Below the pieces are notes generated by a model that was not told where the DNA came from, did no database searches, and worked only from the letters and a program-made list of their open reading frames with translations. A stretch of DNA of 64,000 bases, taken from contig NZ_RAHX01000001.1 in the NCBI RefSeq assembly GCF_003605475.1, positions 1,860,001 through 1,924,000 of the forward strand, given 5' to 3'. A program made the position numbers and the translations under genes. Shown here one piece after another: positions 1-8,944 of this stretch. How positions within the stretch are numbered: the first letter of the stretch is position 1; each line of letters begins with the position of its first letter. The stretch is from Aurantiacibacter aquimixticola (GTDB lineage Bacteria > Pseudomonadota > Alphaproteobacteria > Sphingomonadales > Sphingomonadaceae).

Positions 1-82
1 AGGTGACGAAATGGCCCGGGCGAATGACACGAAAGCCATTTGGGCCGTAGACAAGCGTTGCGGGCTGGTCGGAGGAATTCAT
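1..82 (-). CDS. DUF2093 family protein (partial, runs off left edge)
   Basis: Only the first 27 codons lie inside the window. The minus strand reads a short hydrophilic start and then TLVYGPNGFRVIRPGHFVT, which resembles the core of the DUF2093 family of small alphaproteobacterial proteins of unknown function. ATG at 82 was chosen, and an in-frame ATG two codons upstream (88) is equally possible. The gene follows xseA on the same strand after a 47-bp gap, so the two are probably cotranscribed. A short inverted repeat (GCGCCTA at 90-96 with TAGGCGC at 99-105) sits just before the start. The family assignment rests on a short stretch and is from memory. Confidence 0.7.
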   Translation of the reverse strand, partial: MNSSDQPATLVYGPNGFRVIRPGHFVT

Positions 83-129
83 CAGCATGGCGCCTAGTTA
101 GGCGCTGGCGGACGCTAAAGCAATTTCGG

Positions 130-1578
130 CTAGAGAAGTTTCGGCTGCCCGCTTTCGGGCGGCTTCGCCTTGCGCTTCACCGTCTTGCGGGGCGCGTCGC
201 CCGGTACGGCCTGCAATGTCCCATCGGCGAATTCGAGGGTGAGGATCGGCTGCTCGCTCGCGGTCTTGCGCGAGGTGATGACAGGGTGCCCCGGAGCGCA
301 GACAAGCGCGTAGCCGCGCTGAAGGGGCGCTTTCGGGTCGAGCTGCAGACGCAGCCGCTCCAGCGATCCGAGTCGCTCGCGCCGCTCGGCAATGGGCCGC
401 TCGATCAATTGCGGCGTCAGGCGCGCCGCGCCCAGCCGCTGGCGCGCGTCGCGCAGATTTCCGCGCAGGATCGCGGGCGAGAGGCGCAGATCGGCAAGCC
501 GCTCACGCCCCTTCGCCGCCCGGTCCACCAGCCCGCGTCGCAATCTTTCGCCGAGTTCATCGAGCCGCTGGGCATGAGGCTGAAGCAGCTGAGCCGGCTG
601 CGGCATCCGCTCTGCCCGCGCCGCAAGCCGCTCGCGGCCAAGTTCTACAGGACGGATCGCGCATTTGCGCTGACGCAGGGCGAGATCGTCCAGCGTGTTG
701 GCAAGGTCGCGCTTCACCGGCACCGCCAGCTCGGCCGCCGCGGTGGGCGTGGGCGCGCGCATGTCGGCGGCGTAATCGCACAGCGTGGTGTCGGTCTCAT
801 GTCCCACTGCGCTGATGACCGGGATGGGCGATTCGGCGACGGCGCGCACAACCGCTTCCTCGTTGAAGGCCCACAGATCTTCGATGGAGCCGCCGCCGCG
901 CGCGACGATCAGCAGGTCCGGGCGCGGCACCGCGCCGCCCGGCTCGAGCGCGCCGAAGCCGCGAACGGCCTTCGCCACCTGCTCCGCCGCGCCCTGCCCC
1001 TGCACGATCACCGGCCACACGATGACATGCGACGGAAAGCGGTCTTCCAAGCGGTGGAGAATATCGCGGATCACAGCGCCTGTCGGCGAAGTTACAACGC
1101 CGATCGTGCGCGGTGCGAAGGGCAGGCGGCGGACATTGCCGAACAGACCCTCGGCCTCGAAACGCTTGCGGTTCTTCTCCAGCAGGGCGAGCAGCGCGCC
1201 CTCGCCAGCGATCTCCATCCGCTCGACCACGATCTGATACTTGCTGCGGCCGGGATAGGTCGTGAGCTTGCCGCTCGCGACAACCTCGATCCCGTCCTCC
1301 GGCACGAAGGCGAGGCGCGGCGCGGCGGACTTCCACATCACCGCGTCGAGGACGGATTTCTCGTCCTTTAGGCTCATATAGAGATGGCCCGACGCCGCCC
1401 GCTTGACGCCCGAAAGCTCCCCGCGCAGCCGCACGAAGCCGAAGCGATCTTCCACCGTGCGTTTCAGCGCGTGCGAGAGTTCGGTGATCGAGAGCGGCGC
1501 GGCATTGTCCCCGTCGCGGCCCTTGGCTACCAGCCCGTCATCTGCCGTGTCGTCGTCGTAGGGAGTTTGGCCTGCCAT
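130..1578 (-). CDS. xseA: Exodeoxyribonuclease VII large subunit
   Basis: 482 aa, close to the family's usual 450-530. The N-terminal third is the OB-fold nucleic-acid-binding domain ([13 protein letters not shown], then [12 protein letters not shown]). The central part has the conserved [18 protein letters not shown] and [21 protein letters not shown] motifs of the catalytic region. A helical, Arg-rich segment and a short basic tail follow. With XseB it forms the nuclease that degrades single-stranded DNA from both ends to oligonucleotides in repair. No xseB is visible nearby. The start ATG (1578-1576) overlaps the divergent purD ATG (1577-1579) within a single CATG, so both promoters must lie inside the opposite gene. 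Confidence 0.96.
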   Translation of the reverse strand: MAGQTPYDDDTADDGLVAKGRDGDNAAPLSITELSHALKRTVEDRFGFVRLRGELSGVKRAASGHLYMSLKDEKSVLDAVMWKSAAPRLAFVPEDGIEVVASGKLTTYPGRSKYQIVVERMEIAGEGALLALLEKNRKRFEAEGLFGNVRRLPFAPRTIGVVTSPTGAVIRDILHRLEDRFPSHVIVWPVIVQGQGAAEQVAKAVRGFGALEPGGAVPRPDLLIVARGGGSIEDLWAFNEEAVVRAVAESPIPVISAVGHETDTTLCDYAADMRAPTPTAAAELAVPVKRDLANTLDDLALRQRKCAIRPVELGRERLAARAERMPQPAQLLQPHAQRLDELGERLRRGLVDRAAKGRERLADLRLSPAILRGNLRDARQRLGAARLTPQLIERPIAERRERLGSLERLRLQLDPKAPLQRGYALVCAPGHPVITSRKTASEQPILTLEFADGTLQAVPGDAPRKTVKRKAKPPESGQPKLL

Positions 1579-2857
1579 GAATATCCTGGTCCTGGGTTCG
1601 GGCGGGCGCGAACATGCCCTGTGCTGGAAGCTGGCGCAATCGCGCGTGATCTCCGAAGAGGGCGGAACGCTCTACGTATCCCCCGGCAATCCCGGCATGG
1701 CGGAATGCGCCACATTGGTCGAGCTGGATGCGAAGAATCATGGCGTTGTGATCGGCTTCTGCGCCGAGCGGAATATCGGCCTCGTCGTCATCGGCCCCGA
1801 AGCGCCGCTGGTGGATGGCCTCGCCGACAGTCTGCGCGCCGCCGACGTGGCGGTGTTTGGCCCCTCGAAGGCTGCCGCCCAGCTCGAGGGCAGCAAGGCT
1901 TTCACCAAAGCAATGTGCGAGCGCGCGGGCATCCCCACCGCCGCCTATGTGCGCTGCACCTCGCTGGACGAAGCGAAGTCCGCCCTCGCGACCTTTGCTC
2001 CGCCCTTCGTGCTCAAGGCCGATGGCCTCGCCTCGGGCAAGGGCGTCGTCATCGTCGAAAGTGAAGCGGAAGCGCATGAGGCGCTGGCCGACATGTTCGG
2101 CGGCGCGTTCGGAGAGGCCGGGGCCGAAGTGGTGATCGAGGAATTCATGGCGGGCGAGGAAGCCAGCTTTTTCGCGCTTACCGATGGCGAGGCGATCGTC
2201 CCCTTCGGCACAGCGCAGGATCACAAGCGCGTGGGCGAAGGCGACACCGGCCCGAACACCGGCGGCATGGGCGCGTATTCACCCGCCCTTGTGCTGACGG
2301 ATGCTCTCCAGCGCGAGGCGATGGAGCGCATCGTCGCGCCCACGGTGCGGCAGATGGCGGCGGACGGCATGCCCTATTCGGGCGTGCTCTACGCGGGGCT
2401 GATGCTGACCGACGAGGGGCCGAAGCTGGTCGAATACAATGCCCGCTTCGGCGATCCCGAATGCCAGGTGCTGATGATGCGGTTGGAAAGCGACCTCGCC
2501 GATTACATGCTCGCCTGCGCGAACGGCACGCTAGGCGACATGCCGGAGCCGGAATTCGCGAGTGACACCGCGATGACGGTGGTAATGGCCGCGAAGGGCT
2601 ATCCCGGCACACCCGAAAAAGGCGGCGCGATCGATCTCGCCGATGCGGAAGCCGATGGCACAAAGGTCTTCCACGCCGGGACAATGCGAGAGGGCGACCG
2701 GCTGGTCTCCAATGGCGGCCGCGTGCTCAATGTCACCGCGCTGGGAAGCGACACGAAGGCGGCGCGCGACACGGCCTATGCGTCAGTTCAGACAGTGGAC
2801 TTCCCCACCGGCTTCTACCGCAGCGATATCGGCTGGCGCGAGCTGGAGCGGGGTTGA
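1577..2857 (+). CDS. purD: Phosphoribosylamine-glycine ligase (GARS)
   Basis: 426 aa, the normal length for a monofunctional PurD. It joins glycine to 5-phosphoribosylamine with ATP in de novo purine synthesis. The N-terminal nucleotide-fold signature [13 protein letters not shown] is at residues 7-19. An ATP-grasp domain follows, with [29 protein letters not shown] and the PurD signature [12 protein letters not shown]. It stands apart from other pur genes, as PurD often does in alphaproteobacteria. The start is fixed by the conserved [12 protein letters not shown] and overlaps the divergent xseA start by two bases. No Shine-Dalgarno sequence stands out. Confidence 0.97.
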   Translation: MNILVLGSGGREHALCWKLAQSRVISEEGGTLYVSPGNPGMAECATLVELDAKNHGVVIGFCAERNIGLVVIGPEAPLVDGLADSLRAADVAVFGPSKAAAQLEGSKAFTKAMCERAGIPTAAYVRCTSLDEAKSALATFAPPFVLKADGLASGKGVVIVESEAEAHEALADMFGGAFGEAGAEVVIEEFMAGEEASFFALTDGEAIVPFGTAQDHKRVGEGDTGPNTGGMGAYSPALVLTDALQREAMERIVAPTVRQMAADGMPYSGVLYAGLMLTDEGPKLVEYNARFGDPECQVLMMRLESDLADYMLACANGTLGDMPEPEFASDTAMTVVMAAKGYPGTPEKGGAIDLADAEADGTKVFHAGTMREGDRLVSNGGRVLNVTALGSDTKAARDTAYASVQTVDFPTGFYRSDIGWRELERG

Positions 2858-2887
2858 GGAGGAGCGCTGCCTCGAGCTCGCTTTCGC

Positions 2888-3886
2888 TTACCCCAGCTTC
2901 TCACCCATCAGCGCTTTCAGATCGACCTCCGGCCGCGGGCCGTAATGGGAGATCACTTCCGCCGCCGCGACGGCGCCGCGTTTCAGGCACTTTTCGAGCG
3001 GCTCGCCCTTCGCATGGCCCGACAGGAAACCGGCAGCGAACTGGTCGCCTGCGCCGGTGGTGTCGACGACCTTGTCGATCGGTTCGGCGGCGACTTCGGC
3101 GCGCTGGCCGTCAGCGATGGCGACCGCGCCCTTGGCGCTGCGCGTGGCGACCAGCACCGGCACCTTGCCCTCCAGCGCGGCGAGGCCTGCATCGAAATCG
3201 TCCTCTCCCGTAAGCGTTGCCAGCTCATGTTCGTTGACGAACAGGATGTCGATCACGCCATCTTCGATCATGGCGCGGAAATCGTCGCCATGGCGGTCGA
3301 TCACAAAGCTTTCGCTGGCGGTAAACGCCACCTTGCGGCCCGCCTCCCGCGCGACTTCGATGGCGCGGCGCATGGCTTTGCGCGGCTCTTCCGGATCCCA
3401 GAGATAGCCTTCGAGATAAAGGATCGCGCCGCTCGCGATGAGTTCCTCGTCCAAGGCCTCGCGCGGCAGCGACTGTCCTGCGCCGAGAAAGGTGTTCATC
3501 GTCCGCTCCCCATCAGGAGTAACGAAGATCAGGCAGCGGCCTGTCGGCGCGGAGCCTTCCGGCAGCGGAGGCGTGTCGAAATCGATGCCGGTGGCGCGCA
3601 TGTCGTGCGTAAACACCTCGCCCAGCTGGTCGTCGCACACCTGCCCGACGAAAGCGCATTGCAGGCCCAGCATGCTCGCGCCCGCCAGCGTGTTCGCCGC
3701 CGAACCGCCGGAAACCTCGCGCGCCTGCCCCATCGCGGCATAAAGCGACTTCGCGCCATCCGCGTCGACCAGCGTCATGCCGCCGCGATTGAGGCCGAGT
3801 TCGTCGATCAGCTCGTCCTCGCAGGAAGCGATCACGTCGACCACGGCATTGCCGATGGCGATTACGTCGTAACGGGGGGCGGTCAT
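2888..3886 (-). CDS. PfkB-family carbohydrate/nucleoside kinase (adenosine kinase-like)
   Basis: 332 aa from the ATG at 3886, which has an AGGAGA ribosome site 8 nt upstream. The reading frame stays open further upstream but that part has no family similarity. It has the ribokinase/PfkB fold: IGNAVVDVIA near the N-terminus, GGSAANTLAGASMLG (PfkB signature 1 region) and the catalytic anion-hole motif DTTGAGDQFAAG with GAGD at about 278-281. Alphaproteobacterial proteins of this type are usually annotated as adenosine kinase or sugar kinase. The substrate cannot be fixed from sequence. It is convergent with purD across a 30-bp gap. Confidence 0.9.
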   Translation of the reverse strand: MTAPRYDVIAIGNAVVDVIASCEDELIDELGLNRGGMTLVDADGAKSLYAAMGQAREVSGGSAANTLAGASMLGLQCAFVGQVCDDQLGEVFTHDMRATGIDFDTPPLPEGSAPTGRCLIFVTPDGERTMNTFLGAGQSLPREALDEELIASGAILYLEGYLWDPEEPRKAMRRAIEVAREAGRKVAFTASESFVIDRHGDDFRAMIEDGVIDILFVNEHELATLTGEDDFDAGLAALEGKVPVLVATRSAKGAVAIADGQRAEVAAEPIDKVVDTTGAGDQFAAGFLSGHAKGEPLEKCLKRGAVAAAEVISHYGPRPEVDLKALMGEKLG

Positions 3887-3947
3887 GCAGTCTCCTTGAA
3901 CGGTTCGGCGTTGACTTGGCGCAAGGCCCGCGCAATCGCAAGCGGCG

Positions 3948-4655
3948 ATGGCATCGCTTCCGACATCGCTGGCGCTGGGCTTCGGGCAGCTGTTCGACGG
4001 CGCCGTTCTGCGGGTGCTTCTGAAGAGCATCGGCGTGACGCTGATCGCCTTCGTGCTGGTGACGATTGCAGGCTGGTACGCGCTCGACTGGGCGCTGGCG
4101 CGCTATGCCATCGGCGATGGCCTTTTCGCCGGCGCGGGCGCGGTACGCGAAGCGCTCGCCCTGGTGCTGGCGCTGCTCGGCCTGTGGATCGTCTGGCGTG
4201 TGGTAGCGATGGCGGTGGTGCAGTTCTTTGCCGAGGACGTGGTGCTGGCGGTGGAGCGACGCCATTATCCTGACGAGGCAAGCGCCGCGCGTCACCTGCC
4301 CTTCGGCGAGCAGATGGCCAATGCGATGCGCTCCGCCGGGCGAGCGCTTGTCGCTAATATCATCGCCGCGCCGATCGCGCTGGTCCTGCTGTTCACCGGC
4401 GTTGGGACATTCGCCGTGTTCTGGCTGGTCAATGCTGTGCTGTTGGGGCGTGAGCTGCAGGACATGGTCTGGCTGCGCTATCGGCAGGAGTGCTCACAAG
4501 CAGCACCGCTGGCGCGCGGGCAACGCTTCCTGCTCGGCGGCGTGATCGCGGCCATGCTCGCCGTGCCCTTCGTCAATTTTCTCGCTCCCGTGCTCGGCGC
4601 GGCGAGCGCGACACATCTCGTTCATCGTAGCAACCGAAAAGGTAGAGCTTCCTGA
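3948..4655 (+). CDS. EI24 domain-containing (CysZ-like) membrane protein
   Basis: 235 aa. Four hydrophobic segments, at roughly residues 23-47, 65-90, 130-165 and 193-218, separate a conserved soluble stretch with the RHYPDEASAARHLPFGEQ loop. This is the pattern of the EI24/CysZ family (etoposide-induced 2.4 homologues, sulfate-permease-like CysZ). No cys genes are nearby, so sulfate transport is not implied. The ATG at 3948 has only a weak upstream purine stretch. It is divergent from the PfkB kinase (61 bp) and its stop is 1 nt from the ATG of the following lipoprotein gene, suggesting coupled translation. Confidence 0.8.
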   Translation: MASLPTSLALGFGQLFDGAVLRVLLKSIGVTLIAFVLVTIAGWYALDWALARYAIGDGLFAGAGAVREALALVLALLGLWIVWRVVAMAVVQFFAEDVVLAVERRHYPDEASAARHLPFGEQMANAMRSAGRALVANIIAAPIALVLLFTGVGTFAVFWLVNAVLLGRELQDMVWLRYRQECSQAAPLARGQRFLLGGVIAAMLAVPFVNFLAPVLGAASATHLVHRSNRKGRAS

Positions 4656-4656
4656 T

Positions 4657-5091
4657 ATGCGTCTGGCCTTAACCATCCTTTCCGCCGCACTGCTTTCCGC
4701 CTGCGCCACCGTGGTTCCGCAGACGCAGGTGCCGCCCGCGCCGCCGCGCGACCCGGTGCAAACGCAGGTGCCGCCGACGCGGCCGGTCGTGGCCCAGCCC
4801 GGCGCGGGTTTCCGCCAGCCGCAGATCCTCGAAGCGCCGGGGCTGAGCGGGATCGTCCGCGAACCGGCAACAAGCCTTGTGCGCCGCTTCGGCCAGCCGC
4901 GCCTCAACGTGACGGAGGGCGACATGCGCAAACTGCAATTCACAGGTACGGCATGCGTGCTCGATGTGTTTCTGTACCCACTCGCCCCCGGCGCGGAGCC
5001 GGTGGCCACATGGATCGAGACAAGGCGCGCATCTGACGGCGCACCGGTCGATCGCCTCGCCTGTATTGAGGCGTTGTCTCAGCCGGGCTGA
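4657..5091 (+). CDS. Hypothetical lipoprotein
   Basis: 144 aa. A signal peptide ends in the lipobox LLSAC at residues 13-17, with Cys17 the likely lipidated residue. A Pro/Gln-rich linker with a repeated TQVPP motif follows. The compact C-terminal half (about 60-140) reads GIVREPATSLVRRFGQPRLNVTEGD and then a region with two cysteines. I do not recognise the family beyond 'conserved sphingomonad hypothetical'. It starts one base after the EI24 gene stop and is probably in its operon. Location is inferred to be the periplasmic face of a membrane. Confidence 0.7.
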   Translation: MRLALTILSAALLSACATVVPQTQVPPAPPRDPVQTQVPPTRPVVAQPGAGFRQPQILEAPGLSGIVREPATSLVRRFGQPRLNVTEGDMRKLQFTGTACVLDVFLYPLAPGAEPVATWIETRRASDGAPVDRLACIEALSQPG

Positions 5092-5094
5092 TCG

Positions 5095-5313
5095 TCAGTC
5101 GAATTCGAGCGGCGCTTCGGCGCCTCCCGATAAGGGGAGGGGGCCGCGAGGCGGCTCGACGAGAGCCGGAGCCATCCCCGGCGGACGCTTGCGGCTGTCG
5201 CGCCGGATCTGCAGCTCGATATCTTCGCCGCGATAGCGCGCCATCACTCTCTCGATAAAACCGTTTCTACGGTGAAAGCGCGTGCGGCGCGGTGAAGGAT
5301 CCGGCGATGCCAT
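5095..5313 (-). CDS. Small hypothetical basic protein
   Basis: 72 aa, Arg-rich, with no signal peptide or membrane segment. The middle reads RRRNGF-like and then RYRGEDIELQIRRD, before a Pro/Gly-rich acidic tail. It lies 65 bp downstream of sufA in the same orientation and could be the last gene of the suf transcript. It is convergent with the preceding lipoprotein gene (gap 3 bp). Coding status is supported by position and strand continuity rather than by a recognised family. It could be spurious. Confidence 0.45.
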   Translation of the reverse strand: MASPDPSPRRTRFHRRNGFIERVMARYRGEDIELQIRRDSRKRPPGMAPALVEPPRGPLPLSGGAEAPLEFD

Positions 5314-5378
5314 GCCGGTGTCATATCACAGCAACACAGTCGAATCCATAGCGGAAAAGGCGCGAAGCGAGATTGCTC

Positions 5379-5735
5379 TCAGACCATGAAGCTTTCGCCG
5401 CAACCGCACGCGCCCTTGGCGTTCGGATTTGCAAAGACGAAGCCGGCCGTGAAATCGTCTTCCACCCAGTCCATAGTGCTGCCGATCAGGTACAGCACGC
5501 TGGCCGCGTCGATGTAGAATGTGCCACCCGGCGTCTCGATCTTCTCGTCGAAAGCGACTTCCTCGGTGATGTAATCGACCGAGTAGGCAAGGCCGGAGCA
5601 GCCGCGGCGCGGTGTCGACAGCTTCACGCCGATCGCATCATCCGGCGCTTTCGCCATCAGGTCCGCCACGCGCTGCTCGGCAGCGGGCGTCAGCTCGACG
5701 GCGGCAGGGATTTCGCGAGTCTTAACATCGGCCAT
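5379..5735 (-). CDS. sufA: SufA/IscA-type Fe-S cluster assembly scaffold/carrier
   Basis: 118 aa A-type carrier of the HesB/IscA family. The three cluster-ligating cysteines are present in their usual places: one in GCSGLAY and two in the C-terminal ACGCGESF. The start ATG shares its A with the TGA of sufT (TGATG), and a GTG one codon upstream is a possible alternative. As the last recognised gene of the suf operon it should accept Fe-S clusters from SufBCD and deliver them to apo-proteins. A second A-type protein, the ErpA-like one at 34482, is encoded elsewhere in the window. Confidence 0.93.
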   Translation of the reverse strand: MADVKTREIPAAVELTPAAEQRVADLMAKAPDDAIGVKLSTPRRGCSGLAYSVDYITEEVAFDEKIETPGGTFYIDAASVLYLIGSTMDWVEDDFTAGFVFANPNAKGACGCGESFMV

Positions 5736-6241
5736 CACAGCATCCCCAATTCGAGGCGGGCCTCATCGCTCATCTTGGACGGGTCCCATGGCGGATCCCA
5801 AGTTACCACGACCTCGGCATCGCGCACGCCGGGCAGGTTCATCACCCGCATTTCGATCTCGTTCGGCATCGTCTCGGCGACGGGACAGTGCGGCGTGGTG
5901 AGCGTCATCGTCACCTTCACATCCGCGTCCTCTGCAACCTCAACATTGTAGATCAGGCCGAGGTCGTAGATGTTTACCGGGATTTCCGGATCGAAAATGT
6001 CCTTCAGCGCGTCGATAACCGACTGATGCAGCTCGCCGCCCGGCTCTCCGGGAGCGACGCCTTCAGGCTTCTTGGCAAGGAAACCGTCGAGATAATCGCG
6101 CTTGCGCTCCAGCTTCTCCCCCGCCGTCTCTTCCGGCAGCGCGGCATCGGACACGCGCGCGCGGGGGGGCTTTTCAGCCACGACCTGCTCGTTCGGCGCG
6201 GGCGCCGCGACATAGTCCTTTTCATCCTTGTGCTGTTCCAT
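5735..6241 (-). CDS. sufT: SufT, MIP18/DUF59-family Fe-S assembly protein
   Basis: 168 aa. A charged, low-complexity N-terminal region of about 75 residues precedes a DUF59/MIP18 domain. The domain has the signature DPEIPVNIYDLGLIYNV and the TTPHCPVAETMPNEIE motif with its conserved cysteine, ending in VVTWDPPWDPSKMSDEAR. Proteins of this kind help mature Fe-S enzymes. Its ATG overlaps the sufS stop (TGATG) and its stop overlaps the sufA ATG, so translation is coupled through the distal operon. The long acidic/basic N-terminal extension is not part of the family core. Confidence 0.92.
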   Translation of the reverse strand: MEQHKDEKDYVAAPAPNEQVVAEKPPRARVSDAALPEETAGEKLERKRDYLDGFLAKKPEGVAPGEPGGELHQSVIDALKDIFDPEIPVNIYDLGLIYNVEVAEDADVKVTMTLTTPHCPVAETMPNEIEMRVMNLPGVRDAEVVVTWDPPWDPSKMSDEARLELGML

Positions 6242-7428
6242 CAGCCGAAAATCCTCTTGGTGCGTTCGATGCCGCGGATGAGCGCGGCGACATCGTCCTC
6301 GTCCGAGTAAATACCGAAGCTGGCGCGCGCCGTTGCGGGTATGCCGAGCTTTTCCATCAGCGGCTGCGCGCAGTGGTGACCGGCGCGAATGGCGACGTTC
6401 TCTTCATCCAATATGGTGCCGAGATCGTGTGGGTGAATACCGTCGATCAGAAAACTGACGATCCCGGCGCTGTCTTCCGGCCCGTAAAGCGTTACGTCGT
6501 TCATCGCGCCAAGCGCCTCGCGCGTCTGCTTCACCAGCCGCGCCTCATGCGCGTGGATGCTTTCGATGCCGGCATTGGCGACGTAATCGCAAGCCGCGCC
6601 GAAGGCGATCGCCTCGGTGATGGCGGGCGTTCCGGCTTCGAAACGCTGCGGAGCGGGCGCATAGGTCGTGCGCTGGAAGCCGACCTGGTCGATCATCGCC
6701 CCGCCGCCCTGCCACGGGGGCATGGCATCGAGCAGATCGGCTCGGCCCCATAGCGCGCCGATTCCGGTCGGGCCGTAGAGTTTGTGCGCGCTGAACGCAT
6801 AAAAATCGCAGTCGAGCGCCGCGACATCGACGGGCAGGCGCGGCACGGCCTGACATCCGTCGAGCAGCAGCTTCGCGCCGACTGCATGGGCAAGCTCGGC
6901 AGCACGCCTTGCGTCGAGGACCGAGCCGAGCACGTTCGAGACATGCGCGAAGCTGACCATCGTGTGCTCGCGGGTCAGCATGCGCTCCGCCGCGTCGAGA
7001 TCGATCCGGCCGTCGTCTGTCAGCGGACAGACATCGACCTGCCAGCCCGCCAGCTGCCACGGCACGATATTGGAATGGTGCTCCAGCTCGGAGAGCAGCA
7101 CGCGGCCCTTTTCGGGATAGCTGTAGGCGACGAGATTGATCGCCTCGGTGGCTCCGCGCGTGAACACGACTTCGTCTTCCGCCCCGCCGATGAGCGCCGC
7201 GACCTTGCGCCGCGCCGCTTCGTAGCCGAGCGTCATGTTCGCCGAACGTCCGTAGACGCCCCGATGCACGGTCGCGTAATCCTCGCCCAGCGCACTGGTC
7301 ATCGCGTCGATCACCGCCTGCGGTTTCTGCGCGGTGGCGGCACTGTCGAGATAGTGCCACGGCGCGCCATCCCTGGTGACGAGGCCCGGGAAGTCCGCCT
7401 TGCGGGACAGTGTGGCCACGCCGCTCAC
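6241..7428 (-). CDS. sufS: Cysteine desulfurase SufS
   Basis: 395 aa, PLP-dependent, releases sulfur from cysteine for cluster building. The PLP lysine is in FSAHKLYGPTGIGALWG, and the catalytic cysteine is in the AIRAGHHCAQP loop. The N-terminus reads FPGL, then YLDSAATAQKP and DAMTSALGEDYATVHRGVY, typical of class II (SufS/CsdA) enzymes. The start is the GTG at 7428 that overlaps the sufD stop (GTGA). The frame continues upstream, but only as out-of-frame sufD sequence. No sufE or sufU is visible in the window. Confidence 0.95.
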   Translation of the reverse strand: MSGVATLSRKADFPGLVTRDGAPWHYLDSAATAQKPQAVIDAMTSALGEDYATVHRGVYGRSANMTLGYEAARRKVAALIGGAEDEVVFTRGATEAINLVAYSYPEKGRVLLSELEHHSNIVPWQLAGWQVDVCPLTDDGRIDLDAAERMLTREHTMVSFAHVSNVLGSVLDARRAAELAHAVGAKLLLDGCQAVPRLPVDVAALDCDFYAFSAHKLYGPTGIGALWGRADLLDAMPPWQGGGAMIDQVGFQRTTYAPAPQRFEAGTPAITEAIAFGAACDYVANAGIESIHAHEARLVKQTREALGAMNDVTLYGPEDSAGIVSFLIDGIHPHDLGTILDEENVAIRAGHHCAQPLMEKLGIPATARASFGIYSDEDDVAALIRGIERTKRIFG

Positions 7429-8198
7429 AGTTCGGCCTCGCCCAGCTTCTCCAGCGCCTTTTTCATCATCCGATCGCGGACATCGGGATCGCTGCATTCG
7501 ACGAAGGCATCGCCGATGAATGCCTGGACCAGAAGCTTGCGCGCGAGGGCCGGTTCGATCCCGCGGCTCGCCATGTAATAGGCGGCCATCTCGTCCAGCT
7601 GGCCGATCGCCGCGCCGTGAGCGCAGAGCACATCGTCGGCAAAAATCTCGAGCTCGGGCTTGGTGTTTGCCGTTGCTCCCTTTTCCAGCAGGATGGCGCG
7701 GAAATTCTGGGCGGCATCCGTTTTCTGGGCATCGCGCGCGACCTCGATGCGACCGAGGAAATTGCCGGTCGACTTGCCCCATTGCACCGCGCGCACCGTC
7801 TGGTTCGACGTTGCATTGGGCTCTGTATGAATTACCCGCGTGACGAATTCCTGCGTTGCGTCGCCACCGCCGATCGTCACGCCGCCGAACTCGAAATGCG
7901 CGCCTTCTTCCAGCGTGACTTCGATCTCGATGCGATCATAGCCATGCCCCGCCAGGATCTGGAAGCTTTCGAAGCGCGCGCCCTTGCCAAGATGCACGCG
8001 CAGCCGGTCGATCGAACCCTTCGCTTCGGGTCCGGACGTGTGGGCGGCATATTCGAAACGCGTCTCGCCCGCGGGCACTTCCAGCGTGCGCCAATGATTG
8101 ATGGCGCGCGGATCGGCCTCGGCCAGGAATGCGCCATTTGAATAGCGCCAGTCCTCGTCGCGATTGGTCGGGCGGGGAAGGGTCGCAGCGTCGGTCAT
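7425..8198 (-). CDS. sufD: SufD, Fe-S scaffold complex subunit
   Basis: 257 aa, shorter than the ~420 aa of E. coli SufD because the N-terminal helical domain is much reduced. The beta-helix core is intact. The C-terminus carries the usual CAHGAAIGQLDEMAAYYMASRGI motif region with conserved Cys and His, followed by ARKLLVQAFIGD. It begins with RPTNRDEDWRYSN. It pairs with SufB and SufC in the SufBC2D scaffold. The start ATG overlaps the sufC TGA (ATGA), and the gene end overlaps the sufS GTG. The short form is common in this order as far as I recall. Confidence 0.93.
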   Translation of the reverse strand: MTDAATLPRPTNRDEDWRYSNGAFLAEADPRAINHWRTLEVPAGETRFEYAAHTSGPEAKGSIDRLRVHLGKGARFESFQILAGHGYDRIEIEVTLEEGAHFEFGGVTIGGGDATQEFVTRVIHTEPNATSNQTVRAVQWGKSTGNFLGRIEVARDAQKTDAAQNFRAILLEKGATANTKPELEIFADDVLCAHGAAIGQLDEMAAYYMASRGIEPALARKLLVQAFIGDAFVECSDPDVRDRMMKKALEKLGEAEL

Positions 8199-8944
8199 GC
8201 CGGCTCCATCACCGCATCGTAGCCCTCGGCTTCGAGCTGCCGGGCGAGATCGGCATCGCCGGTCTTCACGATCCTGCCATTGGCGAGGATGTGCACGAAA
8301 TCGGGCTGCACATAGTCGAGCAGGCGCTGGTAATGCGTGATCAGCAGCACGCCCTTTTCAGGCTGGCGCATGATCGCGTTGATACCTTCGCCCACGACTT
8401 TCAGCGCATCGATGTCGAGGCCGCTATCGGTCTCGTCCAGCACGGCGAAGGCGGGATCGAGAATGCCCATCTGGACCATCTCGTTGCGCTTTTTCTCGCC
8501 GCCCGAAAAGCCGACATTCACGTTGCGCTTGAGCATTTCCATGTCGAGCTTGAGCAGCGCGGCCTTCTCCTTGGCGAGCTTCAGGAATTCGCCTCCAGAC
8601 AGCGGCTCTTCCTCGCGCGCCTTGCGCTGCGAATTGAGCGCTTCGCGCAGGAACTGCACATTGGATACGCCGGGAATCTCGACCGGATACTGGAACCCGA
8701 GGAACATGCCCGCGGCGGCGCGCTCGTGCGGGTCCATGTCGAGCAGGTCCTTGCCGTCGAACTGCACGGAGCCGCCGGTCACCTCGTAGCCGGGCCTGCC
8801 GCCCAGCACATAGGCCAGCGTCGACTTGCCCGCGCCGTTGGGGCCCATGATCGCGTGGATTTCGCCCGCATTCACTTCGAGGCTCAGCCCGTTGAGTATC
8901 TGCTTGCCGTCGATTTCGGCGGAGAGGTTTTCAATTTTCAGCAT
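8195..8944 (-). CDS. sufC: SufC, Fe-S assembly ATPase
   Basis: 249 aa ABC-type ATPase that drives SufBD. Walker A is GPNGAGKST at about residues 34-42. The ABC signature is FSGGEKKRNEMVQM and Walker B with the D-loop is AVLDETDSGLD. The H-loop histidine is in LLITHYQRLLDY. It has no membrane partner, as expected for the soluble SufBCD complex. The ATG overlaps the stop of the DUF559 gene (TGATG), so SufC synthesis is likely coupled to that gene. Confidence 0.97.
   Translation of the reverse strand: MLKIENLSAEIDGKQILNGLSLEVNAGEIHAIMGPNGAGKSTLAYVLGGRPGYEVTGGSVQFDGKDLLDMDPHERAAAGMFLGFQYPVEIPGVSNVQFLREALNSQRKAREEEPLSGGEFLKLAKEKAALLKLDMEMLKRNVNVGFSGGEKKRNEMVQMGILDPAFAVLDETDSGLDIDALKVVGEGINAIMRQPEKGVLLITHYQRLLDYVQPDFVHILANGRIVKTGDADLARQLEAEGYDAVMEPA

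Noticed and set aside
40..1371. Plus-strand open frame opposite xseA
   Set aside because: Arg-rich antisense shadow; xseA on the minus strand is unambiguous.
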